DNA from: Leptodontidium sp. MPI-SDFR-AT-0119 | Taxonomy: Eukaryota; Ascomycota; Leotiomycetes; Helotiales; Leptodontidiaceae | Direction of reading: 5' to 3' | NCBI GenBank assembly: GCA_020726505.1 | Contig: JAHLEZ010000007.1 | Coordinates: 2,790,001-2,854,000 of the forward strand | Length of the DNA: 64,000 bases | Shown here: positions 1-11,289 of the stretch, piece after piece | Layout of the letters: every line of letters starts with the position of its first letter | Position numbering within the stretch: the first letter of the stretch is position 1 | Translations under genes and position numbers: made by a program | The notes under the pieces: model-generated | Databases searched by the model: none | What the model saw: the letters and a program-made list of their open reading frames with translations, nothing else | What the model was told of the DNA's origin: nothing

Positions 1-4
1 GACG

Positions 5-1421
5 GTGCCAAGAATGCAAGACTCGCTTCCTGGTATTTCGCACTGGTTGTCACACTCCAAAGTGCAGTTGCATATTCTTGCACCTGCTGACGATAATGCT
101 GCGATGTTGGAGGTACGGATGCGCAAAGCCTCAATGAATGTAACAATTCATGCCGATGAAGCCTCTTTTGCGCAGAGATATGTTTCCCTGATCAAGAAAC
201 TTTATGAGGAGCGAAGTGCGAAGACTCGCTGGCTAGTCCTAGCAGACGACGATACCTTCTTCCCTGTATGTACTTCCCATACTTATTCTTTGTACGATTG
301 AGAATCTCGGATCCAAGATATATCTCAGGATCGATATCTTGGGATCCGTGATCCTGAAATTGAAATTTTTTATATTTCACAGCGCTGACTTTCACAAAGT
401 CTCTCACTTCACTTGCATCCCATTTCACCCGGATCTACGACTCGAGTATACCGCTTATAGTAGGAGCTATATCGGACGATCTACGTGTCATCGAATTGTA
501 CGGGATGTCAGCTTCGGGAGGCGGAGGGATTTTCAGTACGCACCTTTCATCCTGTCTACTCGTCCTCGTTGGGTAAATTTATATTGTACCGTCGTTAGAT
601 GAATATAGTCATGGCCGCTATTATGAGGGCTAATATGTAAAAAGTCTCTATCCCCCTGGCCGAACAATTGCTTCAGCAAGTAACATGGAGCAAATGTCTA
701 GCACTTCCAAACAACGAGGGAGATGAACTCCTCAATAATTGTTTAAACACATTCACCCAAATTAGGCCCACCTTTGATTCCTCGCTGCATCAAATGGATA
801 TATACAATGGAGAAGGGTCTTCGCCCGAAGCTGGTTATCTGGAAAGTGTATGTTGTTCGAGAATTTGCTGAAACCCCCTTCCCACCGATCATGTGTCTCG
901 TGAGTTCCGACACTCCTAGGAGAGGCTCCGAGACTTATGTCAATGAGTTGTTACTAACACTATGATCATCACAGGGTAGGCAGCTGCTTAGCATTCACCA
1001 TTGGAAAACATGGTACGAATTCAATGCATCTCAAGGGGCTGCTGTAGCAGTTGCTACCGGCGACTAAGGAATTTTCCAACGATGGCTATTCGACGGGGAT
1101 ACCGTTCTTTCAAATGGCTACTCTGTCGTTGAATATCCACGCGCTGGTGAGTATGGTGGCATCACTGAGAAAGAGCTCGCCGAGGTAGAGTATACTTGGA
1201 ACGAAGGTGATCCGGAGGAGTTGTGGCGTTATGTACACATGATGGGGCCTTTGAGGCCTCGGAAAACGTCAGAAAAGAAAAGAAGTGCAAGACTAGTCGA
1301 TGCTGTGGAGGTTATCGCACCAGAAGGTCGAGCGCTTCGGCAGACTTATGTCGAGAGATCGCAGATTAATACGGCATTCCGGCCAAGAGAAAGGGTAGTG
1401 GAGCTTATTTGGCTGTTCTGA
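5..1421 (+). pseudogene. Fringe-like glycosyltransferase (GT31/DUF604 type), 5'-truncated, in-frame stop
   Basis: The 5' end lies outside the window. Four exons can be read: up to 265, 400-535, 645-847 and 975-1421. The three introns are GT-AG, and the first has a CTGAC branch site at 385-389. Exon 1 carries the metal-binding motif LVLADDDTFF. Exon 2 reads VGAISDDLRVIELYG followed by a Gly-rich GGGGIF. Exon 3 holds SIPLAEQL and SSLHQMDIYN, and exon 4 holds GRQLLSIHHWKTW. This order is that of fungal fringe-like glycosyltransferases, which transfer a sugar in the secretory pathway. Frame is kept across all junctions, but a TAA at 1065-1067 interrupts exon 4; a single C-to-T change from CAA would create it. 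Reading then continues open to TGA at 1419-1421. It is probably a recently inactivated gene, though a sequence error cannot be excluded. Confidence 0.75.
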
Positions 1422-1844
1422 GCCCACAAGTAACTTTTGTTATGTTAGGTAGTATTAAATTTCAAACATTGAGCTCGTGGTTGAGTTGGATATCCTTATG
1501 AACTAGTTGATTCTTAGACCAAGGTACTTTTTTAAGGGTCGTAAAGAAAATATAAGTTCCTAATATATTAGCAAGCTTTCCCTCGACTTCTAGGTTATTA
1601 TAATAAGAATTAAATACTTATAAATTGTGCCTTAAGTACGTTAAACTTCGTAGACACGTGCTTGTAGTTGCTTATCAAGAACTAATTCTTTTAAGTTAGT
1701 GACGTTAATAATAACCTTAATCGTGCCGACTACTTTGTTTTATCGCCTTTTTTTTTTCTATAGCTCATTTATCTTATAACGAGGAGTTTTAAGATAGTAA
1801 GACTTGTTTTGTAAGATATAAAAAAATAAGTATATCCTTAATAT
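1422..1844. other. AT-rich intergenic stretch
   Basis: No open frame or recognisable domain was found. The base composition is AT-rich and TpA-rich like the neighbouring transposon relics, so this is probably RIP-affected flanking DNA. Confidence 0.5.
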
Positions 1845-2304
1845 TGTTACGGACCAAGTACACAAGTACTTGAGGAAAGGAAGGGAGACCTTAGGCTCAG
1901 GAGGGCCTTCTAATCTCTATAATAGGAAGGGCATCTAAGAGAACTCCTAGACTTTATATACAGGCATAGTATTAAATAATAGAATATATAATAGAATAAA
2001 TAATAGAATATAACACTAGTCACTAGTTAATATCACGGGAATAAGTGGAACCCAAGTCACGTGATAGATCTTAGGATCTTAATAGATCTCTAAGATCTTA
2101 AGATCTAAGGAGATCTAATAGGCACGAAGGGTTCTATATAAGACTAACACGTCTACTATTAAATAAGAGCTTCGTACTTAACTTAATATAGTATCTCTAC
2201 TTATACTTAGTAACTGTCTTCCCGCGTACGTGATACACTTACTTCTCGATTATTAAGATCAACTAGCCTTCCTGTGTTTACTAAGTAAATACACGACCGT
2301 TACA
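1845..2304 (+). repeat. Solo LTR (family A), RIP-damaged, 5-bp target duplication AATAT
   Basis: The segment begins TGTTACGGA and ends GACCGTTACA, so its ends are near-perfect inverted repeats. AATAT lies immediately on both sides (1840-1844 and 2305-2309). It contains a TATATAAG box near 2137. Its 3' half aligns by eye with the second copy at 42317-42711, sharing for example CTTAGTAACTGTC and AAATACACGACCGTTACA. This copy has many C-to-T and G-to-A differences. No internal retrotransposon sequence adjoins it, so it is a solo LTR left by recombination. Confidence 0.85.
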
Positions 2305-3280
2305 AATATTTAGACCCGTGTTTACGTAGCGTTAAACAGAATATATATAGCGTTTAAGCTACGTCAATCTTATTATTCTACTCGGTTCTTATTTCTTTAT
2401 AATATAATAGTACTAAAAGTTTATAATTACTAGTTTAATTAGCTATGTTATTCGCTACAAATAACACGACTTATAAATCTTATAACACCGCCTAATATTC
2501 ACACATTAACACGGTATCTTTGCCACCGTAAGGCTTTAGCTCGCTAGATCCCTAGGCCTTAAAGTACTTACGTAAGGTCTAATCCGCTAAAATTCCAGGT
2601 CATAATAGCCAAATCTTTTACGTTTAAGTTACTTTGATTTTTGTTATAATATTTATATTATTATTAAGAACTAATAAAAAATTATTAAGCCTTACGGCGA
2701 ATTATTATTATTAAATTTTAATATATTCTCTTAAATAGTTAAGAGTATTATATACATATATATATAAAATATCATTACTTTAAGTTACTGCTACTATTAA
2801 TTATGTTATTTAAAGTATTTGTTATTAACGCTAATAGAATTTTATCAATTCTACTTAATACACGTCGCCTTATTATAAAAGAAAGCCACAAACGCTACGT
2901 TATACGATTATATAAAGAAAAGTTTTAAATAAAAGAAAAGCTAAGAGAGACTAAGAAGGTATTACTATTATATAATACTTCTTAATCTAGGAAGAATATA
3001 TTAGCTACGAGGACTCCTCTTTTACGTCGTTAGAGTTACGAGGTATAAAGAGCGTCTTATTTAAGTTAGATCTTAACCAGTTTTATACTTCTTAATAAAC
3101 TTAAAATAATTAACTTAATAATCACTAATAGTTTATTAAAAAAGAATTCATATACTTTGTAATTATTAGTATTAGTAATACGAATTAATCTTTTATTATA
3201 CATTAAAAGATTATTAATAACGAAAGCGCATAAGCAACTACTAATATAATTAAAGTAGCGATTATTAGTCGTAGTAGTAT
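2305..3280. other. AT-rich block without genes
   Basis: This is very AT-rich with frequent TTATTA runs and stops in all frames. There is a slightly GC-richer patch near 2500-2620, but I recognise no protein there. It is likely a RIP-degraded remnant and forms the immediate upstream region of the amidase pseudogene. Confidence 0.5.
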
Positions 3281-3313
3281 TTGTATGTTCGATACCTGAT
3301 AGCGCCTCTAGTC

Positions 3314-3501
3314 ATGGCAGTTTTGTTCCGACGGTTGTGCCAGTATCTTTGTTGTTCCGAAAACCCTGCTTTAGAACCAGGCTTCGACGCCGGCCTTGAT
3401 CTGCTGAGGGCGACCGCATATGATCTTCAAGTGCAGCTTATCGCAGGGACACGCACCAGTCGTGAACTTGTAGAGCTGTATTTAATCAGATCGGGACGAA
3501 C
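3314..3501 (+). pseudogene. Amidase pseudogene, fragment 1 (N-terminal part)
   Basis: The reading frame starts with ATG at 3314 and continues LRATAYDLQVQLIAG and SRELVELYL, which is the N-terminal helix pattern of amidase-signature enzymes (amide hydrolases with a Ser-Ser-Lys triad). Near 3480-3490 the frame shifts by one base: the continuation NQIGTNDAY lies in another frame and runs directly into fragment 2 across the Copia insertion. Fragment 1 ends in the target duplication CGAAC (3497-3501). The rest of the gene is at 8954-10759 and 17784-17822. A second amidase of the same kind lies on the minus strand at 22244-23994. Confidence 0.8.
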
Positions 3502-3624
3502 TAATAGAAAAAGCATGTAGAATTCTATCTGAGAGAGCGTACAAAGTAATAGGGGAAATAGGGGCAGCGTGATCATAAGTACGCAGGTATAGAGATCAAC
3601 GCAGCACAGCCCATATTTCTAATA
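3502..3624 (-). repeat. Copia LTR (element's 3' LTR)
   Basis: The 123-bp direct repeat matches 8831-8953. Read on the minus strand an LTR begins TGTTAGAAATATGGGC; here the first bases are changed to TATTAG. It differs from its partner at about five sites, all C/T or G/A. Confidence 0.92.
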
Positions 3625-5737
3625 TGCCCCTTACTCTAAAGCTCTATATTAAATTCTAAGTACAGTATTTTAAGCTCTCTAATTAAGCTCGTATCCCTAA
3701 CGTTAAGGCTCGTATTCTGACGTTAAGGCTTGTATTCGGGTTTCCTAGGCCTTATTAACTCCTATAATATAGCATTCCCAGCTATATAGCGCTTACATCT
3801 CCCTCTTAGAGGAAGTTCAGCTACCCCGCAGCCTTCCTACTTGCGTTATAATACAAGAGTACCCTAATTGACTATCTCTAAGTCTTCTATGTGTCTGTAT
3901 TCCCTTGTAGCCTCTATATATGTTCATTCCGGTCTCTATTCTGGCCTCTATTCCGGTGTAGCCTCCACGCCTAGCTCTTCGATAGTAGGCCTATATAACC
4001 CTTGTATCTCTTAAAAGCAGGGCCTAGCAACGCCTTAGTAAGAGCGTCTACTATATTATTATTCCCTAGTATATACTATATAGTCATTTTCCTAGCTAAA
4101 ACTATATCGTCGCGAATATAGAAGTGGCGGATGTCAATATACTTAGATTTTAGTGTAAATTTGCGCTCCTTAGTGAGGGCTTCGGCACCTATATTATCGA
4201 AGTAAAGAGTCGGAGGCTTTATAGAGGTAATTCCTAGGTCTTTTTATAACTTTAGCATTTATACTACTTCCCTTAATCTATCGTTAGTAGCTATTATCTC
4301 TAAATGCTCGCTACTAAAAGCTGTCGACTTTTGTACGTTAGCAGACCAGCTAGTGACTACGTTATTAATTATGATTAGCTATACTTAGAGTGACTTCCTA
4401 TCACCTTTAGTCCCCTAAGTCGCGTTTATAAAGTAGTCGAATTAGCCGAATTTAGTCGTATTTCCTCCGCTATAAGTAATTCCGTCGTTAAGCGTCGCGT
4501 TAAAGTATCGTAAGAGAGGCTTTATATACTGTAAGTGCGTTTTTATAGGCTTTACTATATACCGTGTTAGCTAGAGAACGATATATACCATATCTAGTCT
4601 CGTCTAATTTAAGAGGTATATAACATAACCTATAATCTACTAGTAAAGTAAGGTCTCTTTAACACTTAACTAAGCTACGTTATCTCTATTTTATAGTACT
4701 ATGCCTACAGTTGCTGGTAAGCTGACTCTATTCGCATTAGCTATACTAAACCTTTCTAGTACTCTTGACGTATAAAGTGACAAGTGTATTCTAAGCGTTT
4801 TTGCTAACTAATTTCGTTTAATTTAGAGCCTTATAAACATAGTCACGGCTCCTAGGTCTTTGCCTTTCCACGTCTTTAAGATTCGTCCTTTGAGGTAATT
4901 AACGTATTATTTTAGCCCTATAATTAATATATTATTAACGAAGACGAGTACGTACGACTTTTTAGTTTTGCCCTAATAAATAAAGAGATTTAGATCCGCA
5001 TTTGACTATGTAAGGCCAAACGTAGTCTCTATAGCCGTCTTTACTATTAGTCACCACTCCTTAGGTGCTTATTTTAAGCCGTAAAGGCTCTATAAAAGCT
5101 TTAAGTACGCGTTTCTTCTTTCTTTTAGCTCTAAGTATATTATTTCGACGAAAAACTGTGGTATCTTTATGTATATTTCCTCCTTTAGCTTTAGGTTTAA
5201 AAACGCGGTATTAATATCGACGTGGTTAGCTTCGTAGTCGCGATGAGCAACTAAAGCTAGCAGTACTCTGAGTATTATTGGCCGTAGTACGCTGACGTAC
5301 GTATCGAAGTAGTCGCTGCTATGTTATTGTTTAAAACCTTTAGCTATAATGCGAGCTTTCTTGCGTACGAGGGACCTATTTGAGTGTAGCTTATTACGTA
5401 ATACTAGCTTTAAAGTAATTAGTTTCTTTCTAATTAGTAGCTCTTTATACTGTATTTCATATGTCCTAGTAGAGTACAACGCGCTGTATTTTTCCTTAAT
5501 TGCGCGCATCTATTTAGCTTTATTTTCCTGTAAAGCTTACTTCAGTGTAACTAAGTCTTAAATTAATAGTATAGTCGCGCCTTCAGCTCTTAGAGCTGTA
5601 ATTGACTCTCTATATACGCGTCTTGGCTTCAGTTATCGTCTATACCTAGACTCTGTAGGCTTAAAAGAGAGGTTAGCTAGTCGCTGATCAGACGACTGCG
5701 TAGTACTACTTCTTTGCCTTTGCGCATTAGCATCACG

Positions 5738-6090
5738 TGCTGGCCTCTCCACTAGAGGTCTTTGAATTGGTGTCCCTGTAAAGCCTGTTTCAGCGTCTAG
5801 CCTCCCCACTAGAGGTCTTTCAGAGCCTATTTCAGCGTCTAGCCTCCCCATTAGAGGTCTTCTTACAGAGCCTGTTTCAGCGTCTGGCCTTCCCTGTAAA
5901 GGTCTTCTTGCAGAGCCTGTTTCAGCGTCTGGCCTCCCTAGAGGTCTTCCTGCAGAGCCTGTTTCAGCGTCTGGCCTTCCCTGTAAAGGTCTTCTTACAG
6001 AGCCTGTTTCAGCGTCTGGCCTCCCTAGAGGTCTTCCTGCAGAGCCTGTTTCAGCGTCTAGCCTCCCTACTGGAGGTCTTCTTTCAGCTC
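5738..6090 (-). repeat. In-frame coding minisatellite between Copia integrase and reverse transcriptase
   Basis: Seven copies of a unit marked by CAGCGTCT start at 5791, 5833, 5878, 5923, 5965, 6010 and 6052. The spacing is 42 or 45 bp, always a multiple of three. On the minus strand part of it reads GRLDAETG followed by variants of ERPLV. The array lies in the low-complexity linker between the integrase and reverse transcriptase modules of the Copia polyprotein. It stays GC-richer than the surrounding element. Confidence 0.85.
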
Positions 6091-8830
6091 TATTAGCTGG
6101 CCTTCTAACCTTTAGAGGTCTTGCTATTATCTCTGCTTTGCCTGTAACTAGCTATGTAGTTGTCGTGCAAGAGCACGCCTAGAGGCTCCACAGAGGCGTA
6201 TTTGACGTATTATTGAGGTATGCGCAGTACTGTAATTGATTGTTCTCTCTACGTATGGTCTATTCAAGCTCCCTGAATATGGAGGTCGCGGGCGCTTTGG
6301 CCATGGTGCCTTTGATTGGGCTCGCTTAGCCGGCCTACCATAACCTGCACGACAGTAGTGTATTCGTTAAATTTGACGTTAGTAAATATTAACTCCTATT
6401 AATTTTTTATATTTAGTAGCCTGTATATGTGTAAGTTAGTTATCCCTACTAAAATGTACTTCTCTGGCTATATCCTTAGCTCTAGCTTCTTAAAGAACGT
6501 TACCTTTGGCCTCAATGGCCATACTCTTGTTCCAAATACTCTATAATACGATAAGCTAGCTAATACACCTTCCTATGCCTCTAGCGGCGTCAGCCCTTTT
6601 ACCCCTTAATATGGCAATGTCTTTATTAGTCTCCTGTTTTTAAGCTTAGCTACGTGCTTTACGGCATAGCACTAGAGACTGTCTAACTATTTGGCGTCGT
6701 ATAATATAAACCGAACGATCTTAGATAATTAGTATATTTAATACTCTAATACCCCATTAAGCGACTGTTTATACGGTGGCGATAGCTCTAACTATATACT
6801 GAGCTCTTATAGCTAGCGCATAAAGGCATTTCCAAACTCTCCTTTGCCATTATTAGTCCGCTAATACACGACTACTTATCCCTTTTAAAGCTCTAATTAA
6901 GTCTTTAGCAGCTTGATTTCCGGCTATATTACAGTAACTGTTTTGTCCTTAAGTAGCCGTACCTAGTATACTCGTGTTACGTCGTCTACGACGACTAAGT
7001 AGTACTTGTACCCCCTAATTAACTAGCACTAGATTCCTAAAATATCAGCGTGTAGCCGGCGCAGTAGCGTATTAGCTCTAGTGTCCGTCTTTTTAGTAAA
7101 ATGCTCCTTTATTCTACTGGCTAAGTATAATTCGCAGCTCTTTTCCCTCTTATAAATTATCCGCTTTCCTAGCTTTATCCCGTACCTAGATATTGCCTCC
7201 AATTTAACTATTTCCTAGTAATTTATATAGCCAAGCCGTCTGTGTATCAAGTCCGGCATCGTTTCCTGATTTTGGTCGTCATATGAGCTCTTTATAAGGT
7301 ATGTTTCCGGCACCAGTGGTTCCGATGGCTCTGTTCCGACCGTATTTGCCTCCGTATTTAAGTCTAAGACGTATAGGCTACTAGTTTTCGTCGCAGAGAA
7401 TACTAAATTATTGTCCTTGTAACATTTTGCCCCTATGTTGTTAAATATAATGCTAATTCCGTCCTTTATAAGTGCACTAATCGACAATAGCCTAGTACTT
7501 CTAAAGTCAGGTATATACTAAACGTTATGTAATATTATGCTATTAATTTACACGTCTCTATAGCCTTCCGCAAATAAATATTAGTTGTTAGCTGTCTTCA
7601 CTTGCTTGTCCCTCCAGCGTTTGAGGCTTATAAAGTCGGCATACATACTAAAGAAGTGTTTGGTTACTTCGGAGTCTAATTTCTATTAATTTACGACCGT
7701 AATACTAGTGTAGGCTTATTATACTTCTTTCATAAGGTATATACAGTTCGTAAAGCAAGGTTTAAAGGTCTCTAATTAATCTACGGCTACGTTAGCTGTC
7801 TCTCTATTCTTGCATTCGTTCTTCTAATAACTAAACTTCTTACACTTCGCGCATTAATTCCTGTCTAATTTTGCGGTCTTTTACACCCTTCCTAATACAT
7901 CCCTGTAGTCCCCTGTTGCTTTTCCACCTCTCCAACCTCCTCTACCCCTAGCTCTGCTACCTCTGTAGCCTCCATGGCCTTTGCCCCTGCCTCTACCCTT
8001 ATTCGCCACCTAATTGGCTTCTATTGTAGTTGGTTCTGTAGTCGGTACTACCTTTAGCTTGTCTTTCTATTGTAGTTAATACTTAATTAGCTAGTGAAGC
8101 ACTACTTCTAAGTTTCTAGGGTTATTTTATAGTACGCTGCGCACTATTTTTTAATCTCCTAGCCTTAGTAGTGATATAATTAGCTTTGCCTTAATATCGG
8201 CATCGGTGAATAGATGAGTATCGCCAGAGAGCCTGAGTCTGTACTTCCGTAGACGAGAGACGTAGTCGTTAGCACTCTCGATAGACGGGTTGTACACCTC
8301 TTTGCTTAGCTCCTCCTTAATATTAGCGATATGTTAAGCTCTAGACGAGTGGGCAGTCCCTGCGGCTTAAAGTGCGTCCTATAGCACCTTCATGTCTCCG
8401 GCGTTTATAAGATCTTAGTACTTCTTAAACATAATAGTAGAGAGACTAAAAACAATGATTTTCCAAGCCTCCTTTTACTCCTTTCTCCACGCTAGTTGAA
8501 GAGACGCTATTGCCGGTAGTACCGGAGGATCAATTACCCATTCTAAAATTCCGGCGGCAGCGAGTTCCTTTTGTGTCTCTAGCTTCCACTCGTAGAAGTT
8601 GTCGTAGACTAACTTTGACGACTCAGTCGATGATTCCGATGACTTTGATACGACTAGTATAATGGAGAGCTGAAAGGTCGACAGTTGACTTGATGGACGT
8701 ATTACAGAGGCTTGATTTAATTCGCAGATAAGGTATATAACGTATAACGTGTGTTAAATCGATTACAACAAGTATTAATTGATTCTAAGTAGTATTGAGG
8801 TTTGTTTCTAAACAATTAGAATTGCTACTA

Positions 8831-8953
8831 TGATAGAAAAAGCATGTAGAATTCTATCTGAGAGAGCGTACAGAGTAATAGGGGAAATAGGGGCAGCGTG
8901 ATTATAAGTACGCAGGTACAGAGATCAACGCAGCACAGCCCATATTTCTAACA
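8831..8953 (-). repeat. Copia LTR (element's 5' LTR)
   Basis: On the minus strand it begins TGTTAGAAATATGGGC and ends CTTTTTCTATCA. The bases that follow, TAGTAGCAATTC, are a plausible degraded tRNA primer site. The flanking host bases are CGAAC at 8954-8958. Confidence 0.92.
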
Positions 8954-10759
8954 CGAACGATGCATATCTCCATGCTGTCCTTGAACTTTGCCCCGAGCCT
9001 TATCGTAGAGCTGATTTTCTCGACGAGGAAAGGCGAGCGGGGTTGGTCAGGGGGCCGTTACATGGAATTCCCATTCTCCTGAAGGTGTATTGATAGTCTG
9101 TCTGCTACGACAACAAGTACTGATTATTTAAAGGACAACATAGCTACTCACGCTAGTCTAGGCATGAACACGACAGGAGGGAGCTTAGCTCTTGTTGGAA
9201 GCCGCCCAAAGAAGAATGCCGAAATCGTGGACAAAAGTGCGTTAAATGCACTGTTCTTGCTTGAATGCTATCTTATTCGCAGATTCTCGATTCTGGTTTA
9301 ATTATTCTTGGAAAATCTCACTTATCAGTAAGTCGACTGGTTCTCCGTGGGTATCAAGTTAATGCTCACAATTAGCATGAGTTTGCCGGTTTCAAGTACG
9401 TGACTGTTATTCTCTCCCAGAACCTTTAGCTCATAGTGCCATAGAGGTACCAAAATATTTCCTGGCTGGTCTGCGGCTGGTGGCCAAACACAGTCTTAAC
9501 CCTATACAGTTGGTAATGTGAACTTAGACGATGGCTCTTTGGGACATTCGGTAATTACACACTCCTCAATCTTGGTACTATAGGCCAACATCACAGTCGC
9601 CGTCAGGCTCGTCAACATGGTCAGCAGTTGCTGTTAGCGCAGGCTACTGCCCAATTGCCATTGGTACCGACACATTCGGCTCGCTCATTACTACTCCAAG
9701 CACCCGTGCAGCACTATACAGTCTGAGGTCAACCGTAGACCTCATATCTAGACGGGGCATAATACCGATATCTGAACTGTTTGATACTACTAGACCAATG
9801 GCAAAATCGGTCGTCGACCTGGCGAATCTGATGGACGTTTTAGTCACACCAGGCCATAAGACTCACTCGTTCCTAGATGCCCTACCAGGTACCTTTAAAG
9901 ACATCAATATTGGGGTTCTACGTCCAGAGGATTGGTTTTTCGATTCGTCGATCCAGCGACGGATTCCAAGTGCCTCGGCACAGATTGTATGCAGACTTTC
10001 AGGTCATTGGGTCCGCAACTTGATAATGACCGCAAACAGATCGCGAGCATTTATGATGCGTATGCCAAAATCAATGCTCACGCAAAATCCCTTCAGGAGG
10101 TCTCTCTTATATCAGCGGACGAGCTTGTGGTCAATGGTACTCACAGTTTTTTTGAAGTTTTGAGTATGGTCTCCCTTAATGATCATTCTGGATGATCGTT
10201 AACGGAAACAGGCGTTAGATTTAAGAAAAACCTTGAGGGCTATCTCAAAAGTCTTGATAATCACAGTATTCAACTTTAGCAGAGCTCATTCAGTTCAACA
10301 AAGACCATGCAGACGTGGAGCTCCCACCCCGTTAGTCTAAGTCTGGCTCGATTAGAAAGACTACAATACTAACCCGCCGTTTAGTCTATAACAACCAAGA
10401 TCAATTGGTACGAGCTGAGAACAATGATTTGCCCGAAGAGCAGCAAGCCAAGCTCTTGCGCCACGCAAGGTGGATAAGCCGAGATCTGGGCATCGACAAG
10501 ACGCTAAAAGACTATGGAGTTGATGTGATTATTGTCCCTGCTGATTCTTCTTTCAATCTCCTTGTCTCTGCTGCAGGTAAGTCTTCCCAACTATTTTGCG
10601 GAATCGATTTGGATTTAATGACCAATGGCAGGGTATCCTTCTGCAACGATGCCCCTTTCATACCTGGATTACAATGGTCTGCCTATTGGCCTGGCCGTCT
10701 TCACTACTGCGCATAATGAGAAACTCTTGCTTCGGGTATTGAGCGCTTGGGAGGCTATT
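8954..10759 (+). pseudogene. Amidase pseudogene, fragment 2 (central part with catalytic Ser)
   Basis: This continues fragment 1 as NDAYLHAVLE, then [12 protein letters not shown] with the catalytic Lys. A 49-bp intron (9085-9133, CTGAT branch) precedes [17 protein letters not shown]. Further pieces read [14 protein letters not shown], then PSGSSTWSAVAVSAG (about 9605-9650), which keeps the amidase Ser signature but has Trp where Gly is usual, then GTDTFGSL. The C-terminal stretch at about 10405-10575 includes ISRDLGIDKTLKDYGVDV and VPADSSFNLL. An intron with GTAAGT near 10576 leads to YPSATMPLSYLDYNGLPIGLAVF. Several junctions do not keep frame, for example around 9237-9300, and there are stops near 10190-10400. 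It ends at target duplication CTATT (10755-10759). Confidence 0.85.
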
Positions 10760-10938
10760 TGTAATGATCACTAGCACGCTGAGGTGACTTTGACACAATA
10801 GAATAGCTGGAGAGGCACTGAATAATAGCTAGTGATACTGTGTAATATAAAAGCTAATTACTAAGGAGGGAAGGTTATCTCTTCCCCACTCTACACGTAT
10901 ATATACAGGGAGTAAGCGCTAAGGCACGTGCTATTATA
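10760..10938 (-). repeat. Gypsy LTR (element's 3' LTR)
   Basis: It begins TGTAATGATCACTAGC on the plus strand and ends CTATTATA, the mutated form of CCATTACA. It is 179 bp and matches 17600-17778 with transition differences only where I compared them. Confidence 0.93.
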
Positions 10939-11289
10939 ATATCTCCCCTCTTACGCACTTTTATCCTTAGAAGTAAGGGTGAAAAAGTAACAATAGCCGG
11001 AGTTTCCCTAACAATTCGCTAACGAGCCTAAATTTATACGCTTAACTTAAAGGTGAATTCTAGGGAAAAAGTAATGCGGGGTAGGCAGACGCTAGTAGCG
11101 GTTACTACTTAACTTTCCGTATATATTCTTCTTAGCTCTCTTAACCTTCTAAATTAAACAATAACGTCAATATAGCTAAAGGTAAGTCATATCCCCCTTC
11201 TTTAATCTAGAGATGTCTTGCCCTTAGTAAGGGTCTAACTAACGATCTCAGTAACTCCTAACAAGCGCAAAAAGGCTAAAAACTCTAGT

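Larger units (their letters stand above)
3502..8953 (-). mobile_element. Copia (Ty1-type) LTR retrotransposon, full length, RIP-inactivated
   Basis: The element is 5452 bp with 123-bp LTRs at both ends and host duplication CGAAC on each side. Coding runs on the minus strand: gag near 8640-7800 (including an Arg/Gly-rich stretch near 7990-7910), a gag-pre-integrase piece at 7487-7215 ending HRRLGYINY, integrase about 7200-6300, reverse transcriptase about 5510-4300 (ARIIAKGFKQ at its start), and RNase H toward 3700. The RT catalytic motif reads FVNN (4928-4942) instead of the usual YVDD, as expected from G-to-A change. Stops occur throughout, so it is dead. The five or so LTR differences are all transitions of RIP type. 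It sits inside the amidase gene. Confidence 0.93.

Noticed and set aside
5738..6090. CRISPR-like regular repeat spacing
   Set aside because: The repeats are contiguous protein-coding units without unique spacers, inside a fungal retrotransposon.
5908..6096. Plus-strand repeat peptide (QSLFQRLAS units)
   Set aside because: It is the other-strand reading of the Copia minisatellite, whose coding strand is minus.
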